NCBI RefSeq assembly: GCF_026210795.1
Contig: NC_089432.1
Span: 62,001-126,000 of the forward strand
Source of the DNA: Rhizophagus irregularis
Taxonomy: Eukaryota > Glomeromycota > Glomeromycetes > Glomerales > Glomeraceae
Reading direction: 5' to 3'
Length of the DNA: 64,000 nucleotides
The notes below the pieces were generated by a model. The model ran no database searches. It was not told the origin of the DNA and was given only the letters and a program-made list of their open reading frames with translations. A program made the translations under genes and the position numbers. This document shows, one piece after another, positions 32,598 to 44,026 of this stretch; positions within the stretch are counted from its first letter, which is position 1; each line of letters starts with the position of its first letter.

Positions 32598-35500
32598 GGG
32601 ACCGATCGCGACTCAATAGGTGAAATTTATTAATTACGATTTACGCAAATCTTTACCGAAAATTGCTAAAACTCCTATTTTACCGGATCGTCGTCTCATC
32701 ATGTGATATAATATGCAAATTTTAAATACAGTAATTAATAATGTCGATCCTAACTAAGCCACTTGAAGAGTTTGAAGTCGCCAGAGTTCCACGTCTTCGA
32801 TTTTACTATGGAAGAACGTAAGATTCCGATCATATATTTTTGGCTATTTCAAGCTTTAAATAAATTATTTATGAGCAATTTTAACCAAAATCGGTTAGTT
32901 TTAGATTTTTTTTTTGGGTTTAACCCTATATATAGTTTATTTAGGCATCGTTCCTTTATTTTATTTTTTTTTTAAAACATACTGAGCGGTGTTTAATCAT
33001 AAACATTTACTTTCTACCAGTTTATTTATTATATTATAGTGCGTTATTTACCATATTTTCTGTAGCTTGTTCCTTGAACGTTCGTGCATAAGCTGAGATC
33101 CAATTTTGTATTGTTGTTATCTTAGGGACGTTTTCAGCTTTCAATTCACCAGATTCAACAAATGTCAGCAGTTCATTATACATATCCTTTGCTGACATCT
33201 TATCCTTTTGATTAAGATTTCCATTCAAAAAAAAACTTTTCAACAACTCCTTTACCTGCTTTGTCATTCTTTTTCCCTTTCCTTTTCCTCCTACTTTTTG
33301 ATTGCTTTTTAGCGCCCATCCCATAGGAAATTGAAAATTCATGTCAACAGAACTAATTCAATACAAATCATGTAGGTTTATAATTTGAATTATGTTTGTT
33401 TAAGTTTCACATCTATTTACCTTACATCTTCTAATTCACCATCACCATTATTATTATTATCCATGAATTCTGGTATGCTAGGTGTATCTATATATAGAAA
33501 ATTATTAGTCAAATGTTATGATGAAAAAATTTTATTTCAATCAATCACCTAACAGAGGAATTGTCCAAGTTAATTCAGGTTCAGTTTGTTCAGAAATCTT
33601 TGGATGGGGACGAATAATTGGTTTGGTGCATAGTTTGGCAATTGCAGCAGGAGAAAAATTATTCCATGGACCAAAATGTGGAAGTGATCGGGCACATACA
33701 TAACCTGTCATTTCGCCAGAAATTGGCCATTTCCAGTAAAACAAATTTGAAATACCTTTTATAGTTTTGACATTGGGCTTTGAATTTTGTCCTTTTTTGC
33801 TAATATTATATATTTTTTCATCTTCAGGTTCAAATTGACTTCGATTTGGTTCTAAATTTGCCAGTGATGTACCAGCTAAATGTTTAGCTGCTTCCACTAT
33901 ATCCTCTCCATCACGAATATCATATCCAATCCGAATATATCGTTTGATTGAATGGGAAATCTAAAAAGAAAAGGTAATTTTAATATGAAATTTATTGCAA
34001 TGACTATAACAATAATACTTACTGCAGCATGATGCGAATCAATAGTTGTTTTAGCTTCGCCTGGTTCAAGAAATTGCCAATCACGAACCTCAATTTGATA
34101 CCACTCATTCCAATGTGCAACTATAGCCATAAGTTCTGATGAATGGTAATGTGCCCCATTATCTGAAATTACTCTAATCCACTTTGGTTTATGTTTTATT
34201 GTTTCAAAAACAGCTTCAAATGAGGAGGCTGTAAACCAAGCATCCTGTTTGGTATCAGTTGACCAGTGATCGTAGGCCCTTACATCTAACTCTTTGCAAT
34301 CTTTTTTTTTTGTAAAAACCAGAATTGTATGAAGTGTCCATCCACGTTTTCCAAAAAATTCTGCTTTAGTTTCCCGAGCAGATCTTGGCAAAATTCTCAT
34401 CTTATAATCAACAATAAATAATGCACCATTCTCATCAAGACTGGCCAACGTAGTTTTAAATTGAGCATTCAAGTATATCTTTCGTGTTGTATAGGCTAAA
34501 AAATATTGCAAGTGTTCCTTTATTTCGTCTAAAGAAGCAACTTGATCCTCCATTATATGTAGGTGCATAAATTCAAAAAATTCAAAAAATTTATCACATT
34601 CTGAGCACCGTGAAGTATGTTTTTCAGAACACTTTCCAAAAGCATATGGCAAACAATGGGAAATACAGGGATTATGTATTGTTGTACCATCAGCATTAAC
34701 CACTAATTCTCTTTCATAACCACGACGCAGATGACGCTTTAAATCATCAATTTTTCGCAATACATTATCCTAAAGATATTTAGAAAAGGTAAATTATAAT
34801 ATAATCAAACTAAATAATTTATTTATCAAAATAGATTCCACTTACTAATTGCTCCTTTTGCAAAAATGTATTGCATGCAATAGCTGTTAAAGATTCAAAT
34901 GGAGTATAGCCATATTCATTACAAGTAAGACAAAGTCCACCCATATCATCCCGATATTTAATGTTACTACAGTTTGCTAATCGGCCCATAAATGATGTCT
35001 TTTTCATACCGTTAGGAAAGGTTTCTTCAAATTTTTTCCACAATTTGATTTTTTGATCACGCATATATAATATTGGGGATCCATTTTTATCCACCTGGTA
35101 GGAACTTTGTGCAACTACACTTCGATCCTGAAAAAAAATTAGAAATTGTCTTTCTTTAATTTCAGACATCCGTTTAACAATTCTTTTTGGCTTTATTAGG
35201 CTTGGTGCACCTGGTCCATTAAGTCTTGCATGTTTTCGTGCAGAATTAATTATATCACTTCCTATCTGTAATAATTTAGATTTTTTAAGATTTATTTTAT
35301 AATGAATTCAATATGAATTTTATCTTTACCTTAAACTTTTCTTTGAGTTTTTTGTATGTAAAATTTTCGGCAATTATTGAAAGAATCCTAACATTTCCAT
35401 CAATTCCTCTTTTATTTGTTTCTAAAGCTTTTTGTAAACTTTTCCAAAATGTTTCACTTTCATTATCAGGTTGAGAAAAAGATTTATTTTCTATTACTAA

Positions 35501-36726
35501 TAACATTCCCGATTCAAAGAGTTTTGCTAGATTTTCCCTATCAGATGAAGGATCTGGTGCTTTTGTCCAAAATTCAATCAAATGCCGTTTTTTCATAAAT
35601 GGTGTAATATTTGTACAACCAGAAGCGCAAAACATTGCTCGCCATGCACCTAATTCTTTTTCTTGAAATTGATAATTTTTTGGATAAATCTGATATAAAA
35701 TTGTAGGAAATTGAATTATTGTATTAGTTTGATCGTACCAGTTTGTGAATAATTTTGACCAACTTGAAAATGTGTTGGCAATTTTACGTTTTTTTATATT
35801 TTGTTCGAATATAAGATTCAATATATCAATGTTTTTCCAATTATCACTCGTACAAATAATTAAATTTTTACTCTTTTCTAATTTATTCAATTCTGTCAAT
35901 ATTTGTTGAATGTTATAATCAGTAATTCCAAATAAAGTCGCACCATCATATTTTTTAAGAATACCGATAGTTTCCCAAATTTTATTAGGTGTAGTATCCT
36001 TATTATGATATAATTTTATACCTTCATTATAAATATCTAAACTGCATTCATCTTCTATAGATTGTACAAAAAGTGAACGTTTGTCTGCATATTTTGTTAT
36101 AAGTGTAGAAAGAGATCCATGACCAGCACCATAACATCCTTCACGAGATGAAACACCAATTTTACTAACTACAATTAATATCTGATCTAAGCGAATAAAT
36201 ATTGGAATAAATGAAATATCAGCTACTAACTCATGAACAATTGCTTCATTATCAAATCCCATTACAGCTAATCCTGAATATTTTGTTTTATTACTAAAAA
36301 TTTGGCTATACGTGTTATTAATAGCTGCAGTAGCTGTTAGTTGAGTTCCGGAATCTTTACCATCACAAATACAACGAAAACATGGGTTATGTGTTTGCTC
36401 ATCATTAAGAACTGTTATTGCAAAGTTCTTACCGTTAAGACAACAATTAACAGACATAAATAGTCGATAAGGTATTGGATTTATGCAGTTTTCGTTAAAT
36501 TTGCACGGTTCCCACCAATTTCGTGCATATATTCCATAATGCAAGTCTTCTGAAATAATTCCTTTAGCTAAAAGAGTTACTATATACTGTTTTTTTTTGC
36601 TCATTGTAAAAGTTTTTATAACAAAGAAACCGAAATTCCAAAAAAAGTTTTTTTATTAATAACGAAACTCGTAAAATTAATTATAGATTGTCGATCATTT
36701 TATCCTATCGAGTTCCGATCTGTCAC
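32598..36726. mobile_element. TTAA-targeting DNA transposon, 4129 bp, apparently complete
   Basis: It is bounded by TTAA on both sides (32594-32597, 36727-36730), with imperfect inverted ends GGGACCGATCGCGACTC and GTGACAGATCGGAACTC (complement). It carries one multi-exon transposase gene on the minus strand. A TTAA duplication is shared by Kolobok and piggyBac superfamilies; the protein does not look like piggyBac. On the plus strand, an ATG near 32742 opens a short exon-like ORF ending at a GTAAGA, which could belong to a second small gene. Confidence 0.78.
33034..36604 (-). CDS. DDE transposase, six exons, intact
   Basis: Exons on the minus strand: 36604-35330, 35265-34846, 34769-34023, 33960-33549, 33487-33421, 33352-33034. 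All five introns (60-80 nt, one near 70) are GT-AG and the joined length, 3240 nt, gives 1079 residues with no stop. The third exon holds the likely catalytic core: VDYKMRILPRSARETKAEFF, then a VISDNGAHYHS box with Asp, then EPGEAKTT with Glu. A Cys/His cluster (CSEKHTSRCSEC) precedes it. The C-terminal exon is a helical domain ending NMVNNAL. The superfamily is uncertain; Kolobok-like is suggested by the TTAA target only. Confidence 0.78.
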
Positions 36727-37060
36727 TTAAGTTTTTTTTTATTTTTACTTAAGGGAACGTAATTAATTCCCTTTCTTTTATTTTTAGGAAACCTGGACGT
36801 AGATGAAGCCATTAACGACCAGGATTTAAAAAAAGAACGAACTATGGTAAGTTTGTTTCTTTTTTTAAGTTTTTTTTTATTTTTACTTAAGGAAACGTAA
36901 TTAACGTTCCCTTTCTTTTTTTTAAGAAACCTGGACGTGGACGAAGTCATTAACGACCAGAATTTAAAAAAAGAACGAACTATGGTAAGTTTGTTTCTTT
37001 TTTTAAGTTTTTTTATTTTACTTAAGGGAACGTAATTAACGTTCCCTTTTCTTTTTTAGT
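36727..37060 (+). repeat. Exon/intron-like tandem array 2, right part (2-3 units)
   Basis: Continuation of 32010-32597 after the TTAA transposon, with the same unit and orientation. Confidence 0.87.
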
Positions 37061-37253
37061 ACGAAGGACCAGATCCGAATCGGATTCGGATCGTTCAAAT
37101 TGGATTCAAATGGATCTAAACCAGATTCAGATCAAATTGAACCAGATCTGATCAGATTCGGATCAGATCAGATCTATTAAAATAAAAATCAGATCAGATC
37201 AGATTTAAGTTAAATCCAATCTGAACCGATCTGTTAGGAGCACTAATAATGCA

Positions 37254-38990
37254 TATATAAAAAATTATACTATATATAATTGCTATAAGATGAAAGGTAA
37301 ATCCATATAGGATATCAATCTGCTATATTAGAATTTCGCTTACTTATAATAAAGGTCACCATAGAAAATTGATTCTTTACTAATAATTTTTACCTTACTT
37401 TTTTTTTAAATTCTATTGGTTAATTAGCTAAAAAGGAAAAAATCATAACAATATAACAAATTTCCTTTTATAGTAAAATTTGCAAAGAATTTTATATATG
37501 ATTTATATAAGCATATGTTTATTTTTATATATATGTTGTTATCCCTGTCTGCTACCCAGCGGTAAACAAAGTTTCCTGCTTCTGTTATATGTACTCTCAG
37601 CAAAACATTAATATTCTTGCTTGGTTTAGTTTTAAATCTTTAACTCAATTTTCATCATTTTCTAAGTCACACACAGACTTCTCAATATACATTAGCCACA
37701 CTTGGGCTTTAAAGTCACTAGTCTCGGACTTTCTTAATATACAAGCCACACTTAGGCTTCTCAATAAACCACACTCGGGTTTCTCAAAATAATACGAGTC
37801 ACACTTGGGACTCCTTAATTCTTTATATTCATATTCATTCCATTATTTTAATACTTATTTAACATTAATTAAAACTTAGGCGAACCATAAGAATATTCAA
37901 AATAACTTTTAATAATTAACGTTTTTACAAACATTTATGAACCCTTCATCCATATGATTGTGTACATTCCGACTAATCGAACTACCATGTTCGTGCGTTT
38001 CTCATATATCAAATGGTAAAGGAATTCATTATTTAACATACTTTTTCATCATAAGAAAACAGTATAAAAGAGTCGATAATAATTAATTATGTGTAAAAAG
38101 TATTTTATTTATATTTTGATCTTCATAAAATTCACAACTAATCTAATTACTTAAAATTCAAAATCCTCACTGATGACTGTGGAATTCACTTCCCATTTCG
38201 CTCCTATTTAAACCAACTTTCTTATTATTTCTTTTCTTACTTCTTATTTCTTTCTAATATTTTATGTTATGTGTTATCTTTTATGTACTATCTTTTATGT
38301 ACTATCTTTTATATGCTATCTTTTTGATATACTATTTTTAATATGCTATCTTTTTAATATGTTATTTTTAATATACTATTTTATATACTATTTTATATGT
38401 TATCTTTTTTATCTTTCAAATATTACATTGTAAAGAAATAATTTATAACCCATCTTTATGGCTGTGCTATCTTTTCTTTAAAATAACATAATCTTTCAAA
38501 TATTATATCGTAAAGAAATAATGTTTTTCTGTATCATCTTTTCATATTATCTTTTATATTATCTTTTGTATTATCTTTTATATTATCCTTTGTTTTTCAA
38601 TATTTTATGTATTTTCATTAAATTCAATTTTAATTCGCTATTGTCTCATTTTATATGTTATTTCCATAATCTATCTTTTGTAGCTTATAGTTACTCCTCC
38701 TAATTATTTCTGTTGATGAACTTGATAAACTGGTTGCTAAACCGCATCGATCGACCCTCTTGATTGATCTACTGGTTCGTCGTTAATCATTTAATAAACA
38801 TTACATCATGTAGACCATTTCTTCTCCTAAACATTTATCCTTTCTGGCTAATTATTTATCCGATTATGTGACTTTCTACCATGTAATCTTTTATTCGATA
38901 TATTATTTATCTATTCCATTAAGTTCAATATCTATGGTTACAATGTATATATCATTCTATACAATATTTCTTTTTTATATACTCCATATT
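37254..38990. other. Non-coding stretch with simple repeats
   Basis: Degenerate CACACTTGGGCTTCTCAA repeats occur at about 37670-37815. A long TATCTTTTATGTACTATC microsatellite-like tract lies at about 38265-38600. The segment near 37530 could be an old LTR, but no paired copy or terminal motif supports that. No gene seen. Confidence 0.5.
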
Positions 38991-39289
38991 AAGGATGGTG
39001 CTGCAAATATGTAATTGCGGAATAATTGTAATTTACAGTATTGCAGAACATTGCAGATTTTTAAATCTAAAAATCTGCAGATCTGCAAATCCGCAATTAT
39101 CTGCAATTCCACAAATACTGTATTTGGCGGTAAATAAGCATATTTTTTTGCTATGAGGGTGCTTAGTTTTGGGGTACTTTTCTTGTGCTAGTAACCATGA
39201 TCGTTTGTACAACAAATTAAATACGGTATGATACTCGCGTTGCTCCTGGTACTTCTCGTAATGCGAGACGACGCATACCTATTAAAATC

Positions 39290-40850
39290 ATGGTTGCTAA
39301 AATCACCAAACATAGACGAGTTAGACAAGCCGCCAAATATGAACAAGATAAACTAGCCGTAAAACGTAGACGAGTTAGATTAGCCGCCAAATATGAACAA
39401 GCTAAACTAACCGCCAAACGTAGACAATCTAAACGTAAAAAAGCTTTCACAAGTAAACGCAGTTCATACTCTATCGAGCAGAAAAAACAAGTTGTAGCTT
39501 ACGCTAAGTCAAATGGAAGAAATGAAGCGGCAAGGCATTTTCTACTTAACGGTAGTATGATTGGTCGTTAGATCAAAGCTAGCGAAAAGTGGACAACCGA
39601 GACAAGGAGATACACCATGAAAGTTGGTTCTGGCCAAAAAGCTTTTTATCCTGAAACCGAAAAGAAATTATATAACTGGATTATTGAACAGCGAATGCAG
39701 GGATTAGCCATGACCTATACAACTGCAAAATTTACCATGTTTGACATTTTAGAAGAACCAGAAATGATTGCGCTTTACGGTAATTCTACAGAAAAGTTTA
39801 AGGCATCATTTCGTTGGTTAACCTTGTTCATGAAAAGGTACAAATTGTCTTTGCGTTGACGTACAAAAATCTCCCAAAAACTTCTGAAGCAAACCGAAGA
39901 ATCATTGGAAAAATTTCAGCAATTCATCACTTGTCTTAGAATTCAAAAGTCTTTCGAATTTAGTAATATTTTCAATATGGACGAGACTCCAGTTTGGTTC
40001 GACATGGCGGGAAATTTCACTATTAACGTAATAGGTGACAAGACGGTTCATATTCACAGAACAAGTAACAAAAAAAATCGCTTTACCGTTGTCTTAACTT
40101 GCGCTGCCGGCAAGTTTCATTTTTTTTACCTGATTTTACACGAAAATTTAAAAGATTCTCTTAAATTGTCAGTAAAATCAAAGGATTGTGCTGGTTAATG
40201 ATTAATTCTTCATTACAGATGGAAGCAAGTTACCTCTGATCTGTATTTTTAAAAAAAAGAAGAAACCTCGTGGTGAACAATTTCCTGATGGCGTTATAGT
40301 TTGGTTTCAAGAGAACGGTTGGATGGATGCAAATATAATGAAAAATTATATTGATTACCTTGTTGAGGAAGTTGATGAACCCGAACTTCTGAAAATGATG
40401 GTATACGATTCCTTTAGGGAGCATTTAGAAGAGTCTGTGAAAAAGAAGTTTCGTGAAAATGGTTTCAACTTAGCGGTGATTCCAGGAGGATTGACAAGTA
40501 TTTGTCAACCTCTGGATGTAGCAATAAACAAGCCGTTTAAAGACAATCTTCGTAGGGAGTGGCACCTATGGATAGCAAATGGTGGTGCTGGACAAACCGC
40601 GGCTGGAAACCTGTGACGTGCTAGATTGAGTAAAGTTTGTGGGTGGGTAAAACGTTCGTAGGACAACATCTCTGACGAAGTAATTATTCAGTCTTTTAAA
40701 AAATGTGGAATATCAAATTCTTTGAATGAATTGGAAGATATAAAGAATAATGATGTTGATGAAATTATCGAAAAAAGAGACGAGAAACTTGTGATCGAAG
40801 TACATGAAAATTTGGTTGATACGGCAAGGCTACAAGCCAGGTATTTTTAA
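39290..40850 (+). pseudogene. pogo/Tigger-type DDE transposase, decayed
   Basis: One frame from 39290 to 40198 is interrupted by TAG at 39569 (expected Trp) and TGA at 39857 (expected Arg). A frame change near 40200 leads to the second half. It has a basic N-terminus with two 24-residue repeats (RVRQAAKYEQ and RVRLAAKYEQ) and a helix-turn-helix region. The DDE_1 core follows: FNMDETPVWF (first Asp), MMVYDSFREH (second Asp) and ICQPLDVAINK (third Asp). The 3' end is cut by the hAT-like insertion at 40908. Both stops fit C-to-T type transitions. Confidence 0.82.
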
Positions 40851-41199
40851 ATTGAATTTTTTGTAAAAATTAAAGTATTAATTGCAGCTCTTTATCATAC
40901 TTTAAAGTAGAGGTGTGCTCCAGTGAAATCCGTTCAATCCATCATCCGATCTGATCAAAAAATGGATCATCCGGATTAAGAATGAACGGATTGCGAATAA
41001 TCCGGATGGATCTGTTGGATGATATCGGATTGATCGGATGTTACATGGATAACCAGATTGACCAGATTGATCAGATAATCTGGTCCAATCCGGTCAAATT
41101 TATACTATTTTTTTTCATTATTATTATTTTTTTTTTTTAAAAAAAAAACACTTTGAACTTGAACTTGGACTTCAGAACGACTTGGATGGCTTGGATTTC

Positions 41200-42480
41200 A
41201 AAAGGTAAGCGTAAATTTCTTTTTTCTTTTGTCTTGGGAATGTCATTAACGTTCCTTTTGCTTCTTTTCTTTAGGGGACGCCTTCCTGAACCCGGTTTTC
41301 AGCTTGGGCTATTGAAGGTAAGTTAATAATAGAGGTTTTCATTTTTTTTTGTCATTAGGAACATCATTAACGTTCCTTTACTTCTTTTCTTTAAGGGACG
41401 TCTTCCTGGACTTTTTTTTCAGCTTGGATTATAAAGGTAAGTTGGAGGAAGAGTTTTTTTATTTTTTCTTGTCTTTAAGAACGTAATTAACGTTCCTTTT
41501 ACTTCTTTTCTTTAGAGGAACGCCTTCCTGGACTTGTTTTTTGGCTTGGGTTATAAAGGTAAGTTGGAGAAAGAGTTTTTTCTTGTCTTTAGGAACGTAA
41601 TTAACGTTTCTTTTACTTTTTTTCTTTAGGGGAACGCCTTCTTGGACTTTGATTTTGGCTTGGGTTATAAAGGTAAGTTGGGGAAGGGTATTTTGTTTTT
41701 TTGTCTTTAGGAACGTCATTAACATTCCTTTTTGCTTCTTTTCTTTAGAGGGACGCCTTCCCGGACTTGGATCTCAGGCTTGGGTTATAAAGGTAAGATG
41801 GGGAAGTGTATTTTTTTTATTTTTGTCTTTAGGGACGTAACTAACGTTCCTTTTTGTTTCTTTTCTTTAAAGGGACGTATTCTTGGACCTGGATTTCGGC
41901 TTGGGTTATAAAGGTAAGATGGGAAAGTGTATTTTTTTTTTTTGTCTTTAGGAACGTAATTAACGTTCCTTTTGCTTCTTTTTTTAGGGAAACACCTTCT
42001 TGGTCTTGGATTTCGGTTTGGGTTATAAAGGTAAGTTGGGAGGGAGGGCATTTTTTTTTTTTTGTCTTTAGGAACGTAACTAACATTCCTTTTGCTTCTT
42101 TTCTTTAGGAGGACGCCTCTTGAACCTGGATTTTGGCATGGATTATAAAGGTAAGTTGGGGGAAAGGTATTTTTGTTTTTTTGTTTTTAGGAACGTAATT
42201 AACGTTCCTTTAGCTTCTTTTTTTAGGGAGACACCTTCTTGGACCTGGATTTCGGCATGGGTTATAAAGGTAAGTTGGGAAAAAAGTATTTTTGGTTTTT
42301 TCTTGTCTTTAGGAACGTAATTAACGTTCCTTTTGTTTCTTTTTTTAGGGGACGCCTTCCTGAACCTGGATTTCAGTTGGGATATAAAAATAAGTCAGGG
42401 AGGGGTAATTTTGTTTTTTTAGTCTTTGGATAGTCTTTAACATTCTCTTCTTTTTTTTTCTTTAGGGGTCTTCAAACTGG
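41200..42480 (+). repeat. Exon/intron-like tandem array 3 (about 10 units)
   Basis: Units of about 115-125 bp consist of TTTCTTTAG, then a 41-43 nt pseudo-exon (GGGACGCCTTCCTGGACC to GGGTTATAAAG), a GTAAGTTGGG donor, a T-rich stretch, the palindrome GGAACGTAATTAACGTTCC and a T tract. Pseudo-exon lengths are mostly 43, so a single unit is not a multiple of three. The donor here is not in a hairpin. Confidence 0.87.
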
Positions 42481-42735
42481 TTTGATCCAAATCTTAAACT
42501 TTTTATAAATATTGTGTCAAATAATTTGTTAAAAATCATGTGTAATAACGTAAAATAAATACTATGTTTATTATTAAAAAATTTTTAATTGTCAATTAAT
42601 ATTAATAAAAAGTATTAAGTAGAAAAAATTGAATTCGGATTCATCGGATTCACCGGATTAACCAGATTATTCAGATATCCGGTCAACCATCCGGTCAAAT
42701 TGGTGAGCAAGTATTGACCAGATATCCGATGATCC

Positions 42736-43420
42736 AGTAGGACAATCTTGGGGGTTCTGGGACAGCGGCTATCACATAGGTCTACCATAATTTAGTGTAC
42801 CCCCAGACCACCTAGCCTTGTTTTCTGATATGATAACACTATACCTGTTTTTCTATCCCCAGACCACCTAACCTTGATTCCCGATATGTTATTACTTGAT
42901 AGCTAAAAAGAACCCCCTAAGCGTTATAGATAAGATTAACATCATTTATTCCTAGGCATTATTACCACGCATGAATCCATTCCAGGGTATCATAATTTTA
43001 TGCTATATCAGATTGCCTTTATAAGTGCCAAAGGTATGAAGGACACGAAGTGTCTGTAATACCGATGGCACGATTCAGCAATCCATTGTGGCATACTATT
43101 TTTATGATACTCTAAAAGGGATTCATTCGATGATTTAAGCCATTCATGCTCTAACCAAAAATGTATAGCAGGAAGGCAACTAGACATATTGTAAAGCTTT
43201 CCCTGCTATACGAAAAAATCTGGGACAGTGAAGTCTAACCAAAAATCTGACCCAGGCTTCAACCAAAAATGTATAGCAGGAAGGCAACTAGATATGTTTT
43301 AAAGCTTTTCCTCCTATACGAAAAATTCTGGGACAATGAAGTCTAACCAAAATTTAACCCTAATCATAAATTGCTCTGATTCTTTGACGAAGCCTATTTT
43401 CATACCGATTTTGATAATAA
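42736..43420 (+). repeat. Polinton 2 left terminal inverted repeat
   Basis: It pairs with about 59031-59715. It contains an internal duplication of about 85 bp (about 43158-43240 and 43262-43345), each copy holding TATAGCAGGAAGGCAACTAG and a matching TGCTATA end. The inner 60 bp are the 3' end of the Cys-rich ORF. Confidence 0.93.
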
Positions 43421-43596
43421 CTCCCAATATGAGATTGACATCGACCACTAGATGAACCTGTAGGTTTACCACATACAGCACAAGGAAAGCGTGATTTTGT
43501 CTTCCAATGAATGCGACAACCTTCTGGCCTCACACAAGGACGACCACAAGGCTTGCCTGTGTTATGTAAATATTCACAAGTATATTCTCCAATCAT
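43360..43596 (-). CDS. Small Cys/His-rich zinc-binding protein
   Basis: 78 residues from the Met at 43596: EYTCEYLHNTGKPCGRPC, then PEGCRIHW, then PCAVCGKPTG, then GRCQSHIG. This is two CxxC/CxxH-type clusters, likely two zinc sites. Its last 20 codons fall in the terminal repeat and are therefore duplicated at the right end. It is divergent from the 43649 gene across 52 bp. It may be the counterpart of the zinc-ribbon gene of Polinton 1, though the two are not clearly homologous. Confidence 0.6.
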   Translation of the reverse strand: MIGEYTCEYLHNTGKPCGRPCVRPEGCRIHWKTKSRFPCAVCGKPTGSSSGRCQSHIGSYYQNRYENRLRQRIRAIYD

Positions 43597-43648
43597 TTTT
43601 ATTAAGTATAAATAAGTTAAATTAAAAAAAAGTTTACATGATATAAAA

Positions 43649-44026
43649 ATGATGTCTACCCAAGCTATACCAGCTAAGCCAACATACCGTGAAATTGAAT
43701 CAGCTCTAATTGCTGTAATTAAAGCAGGCATCCTTTACAAGAAACCAAAGGATGGTAAATTCATGTTATGTTACAAACAAAGGATAATCAAATTGCGTCA
43801 AGCAGAAGAACCAGAAAATTTTGTTCTTGAAACAGCACAATCTATTCTACCTAATGAGACAAAGTATCAGCAAATCTTGGAAAATTATAAGACCTGGTAT
43901 AGCAGAGAGCCAAAACTTTTGTCTGCTATTAATAAGCTATACAGGTTATACTATGAATTGGCAAAAGACTACTTCCTCACAGACTCCCAAGCAGATGATG
44001 AGGTAGAAGACTATCTTAATTCATAA
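43649..44026 (+). CDS. Conserved Polinton small protein
   Basis: An intact 125-residue protein, probably starting at 43649 or the next Met. Helical, with NFVLETAQSILPNETKYQQI and LYRLYYELAKDYF, matching the order and spacing of the 7716-8185 gene of Polinton 1. It has an acidic C-terminus (DDEVEDYLNS). It overlaps the 3' end of the integrase gene by 11 bp on the other strand. Function unknown; it is one of the few genes common to both elements. Confidence 0.6.
   Translation: MMSTQAIPAKPTYREIESALIAVIKAGILYKKPKDGKFMLCYKQRIIKLRQAEEPENFVLETAQSILPNETKYQQILENYKTWYSREPKLLSAINKLYRLYYELAKDYFLTDSQADDEVEDYLNS

Larger units (their letters stand above)
31834..37245. mobile_element. hAT-like element with exon/intron-like array, split by a TTAA transposon
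   Basis: The ends TAGTGCTCC and GGAGCACTA are inverted, with 8-bp flanks ATAGTGCA (31826-31833) and ATAATGCA (37246-37253), one mismatch. The subterminal zones (31850-31945, 37065-37235) are dense in TCTGATC / GATCAGAT motifs. Without the inserted transposon the element is about 1.3 kb and consists of the two subterminal zones and one tandem array. It encodes no transposase of its own. Confidence 0.82.

Noticed and set aside
37530-38600. Possible solo LTR
   Set aside because: No second copy, target duplication or TG...CA ends could be shown; only simple repeats are clear.
39217-39450. Minus-strand Leu/Ala/Arg ORF
   Set aside because: It is antisense to the two 24-residue repeats at the N-terminus of the pogo-type transposase.
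41459-42433. Several overlapping ORFs within array 3 on both strands
   Set aside because: They are repeats of the tandem unit read through; stops and frames follow the repeat phase, not a protein.
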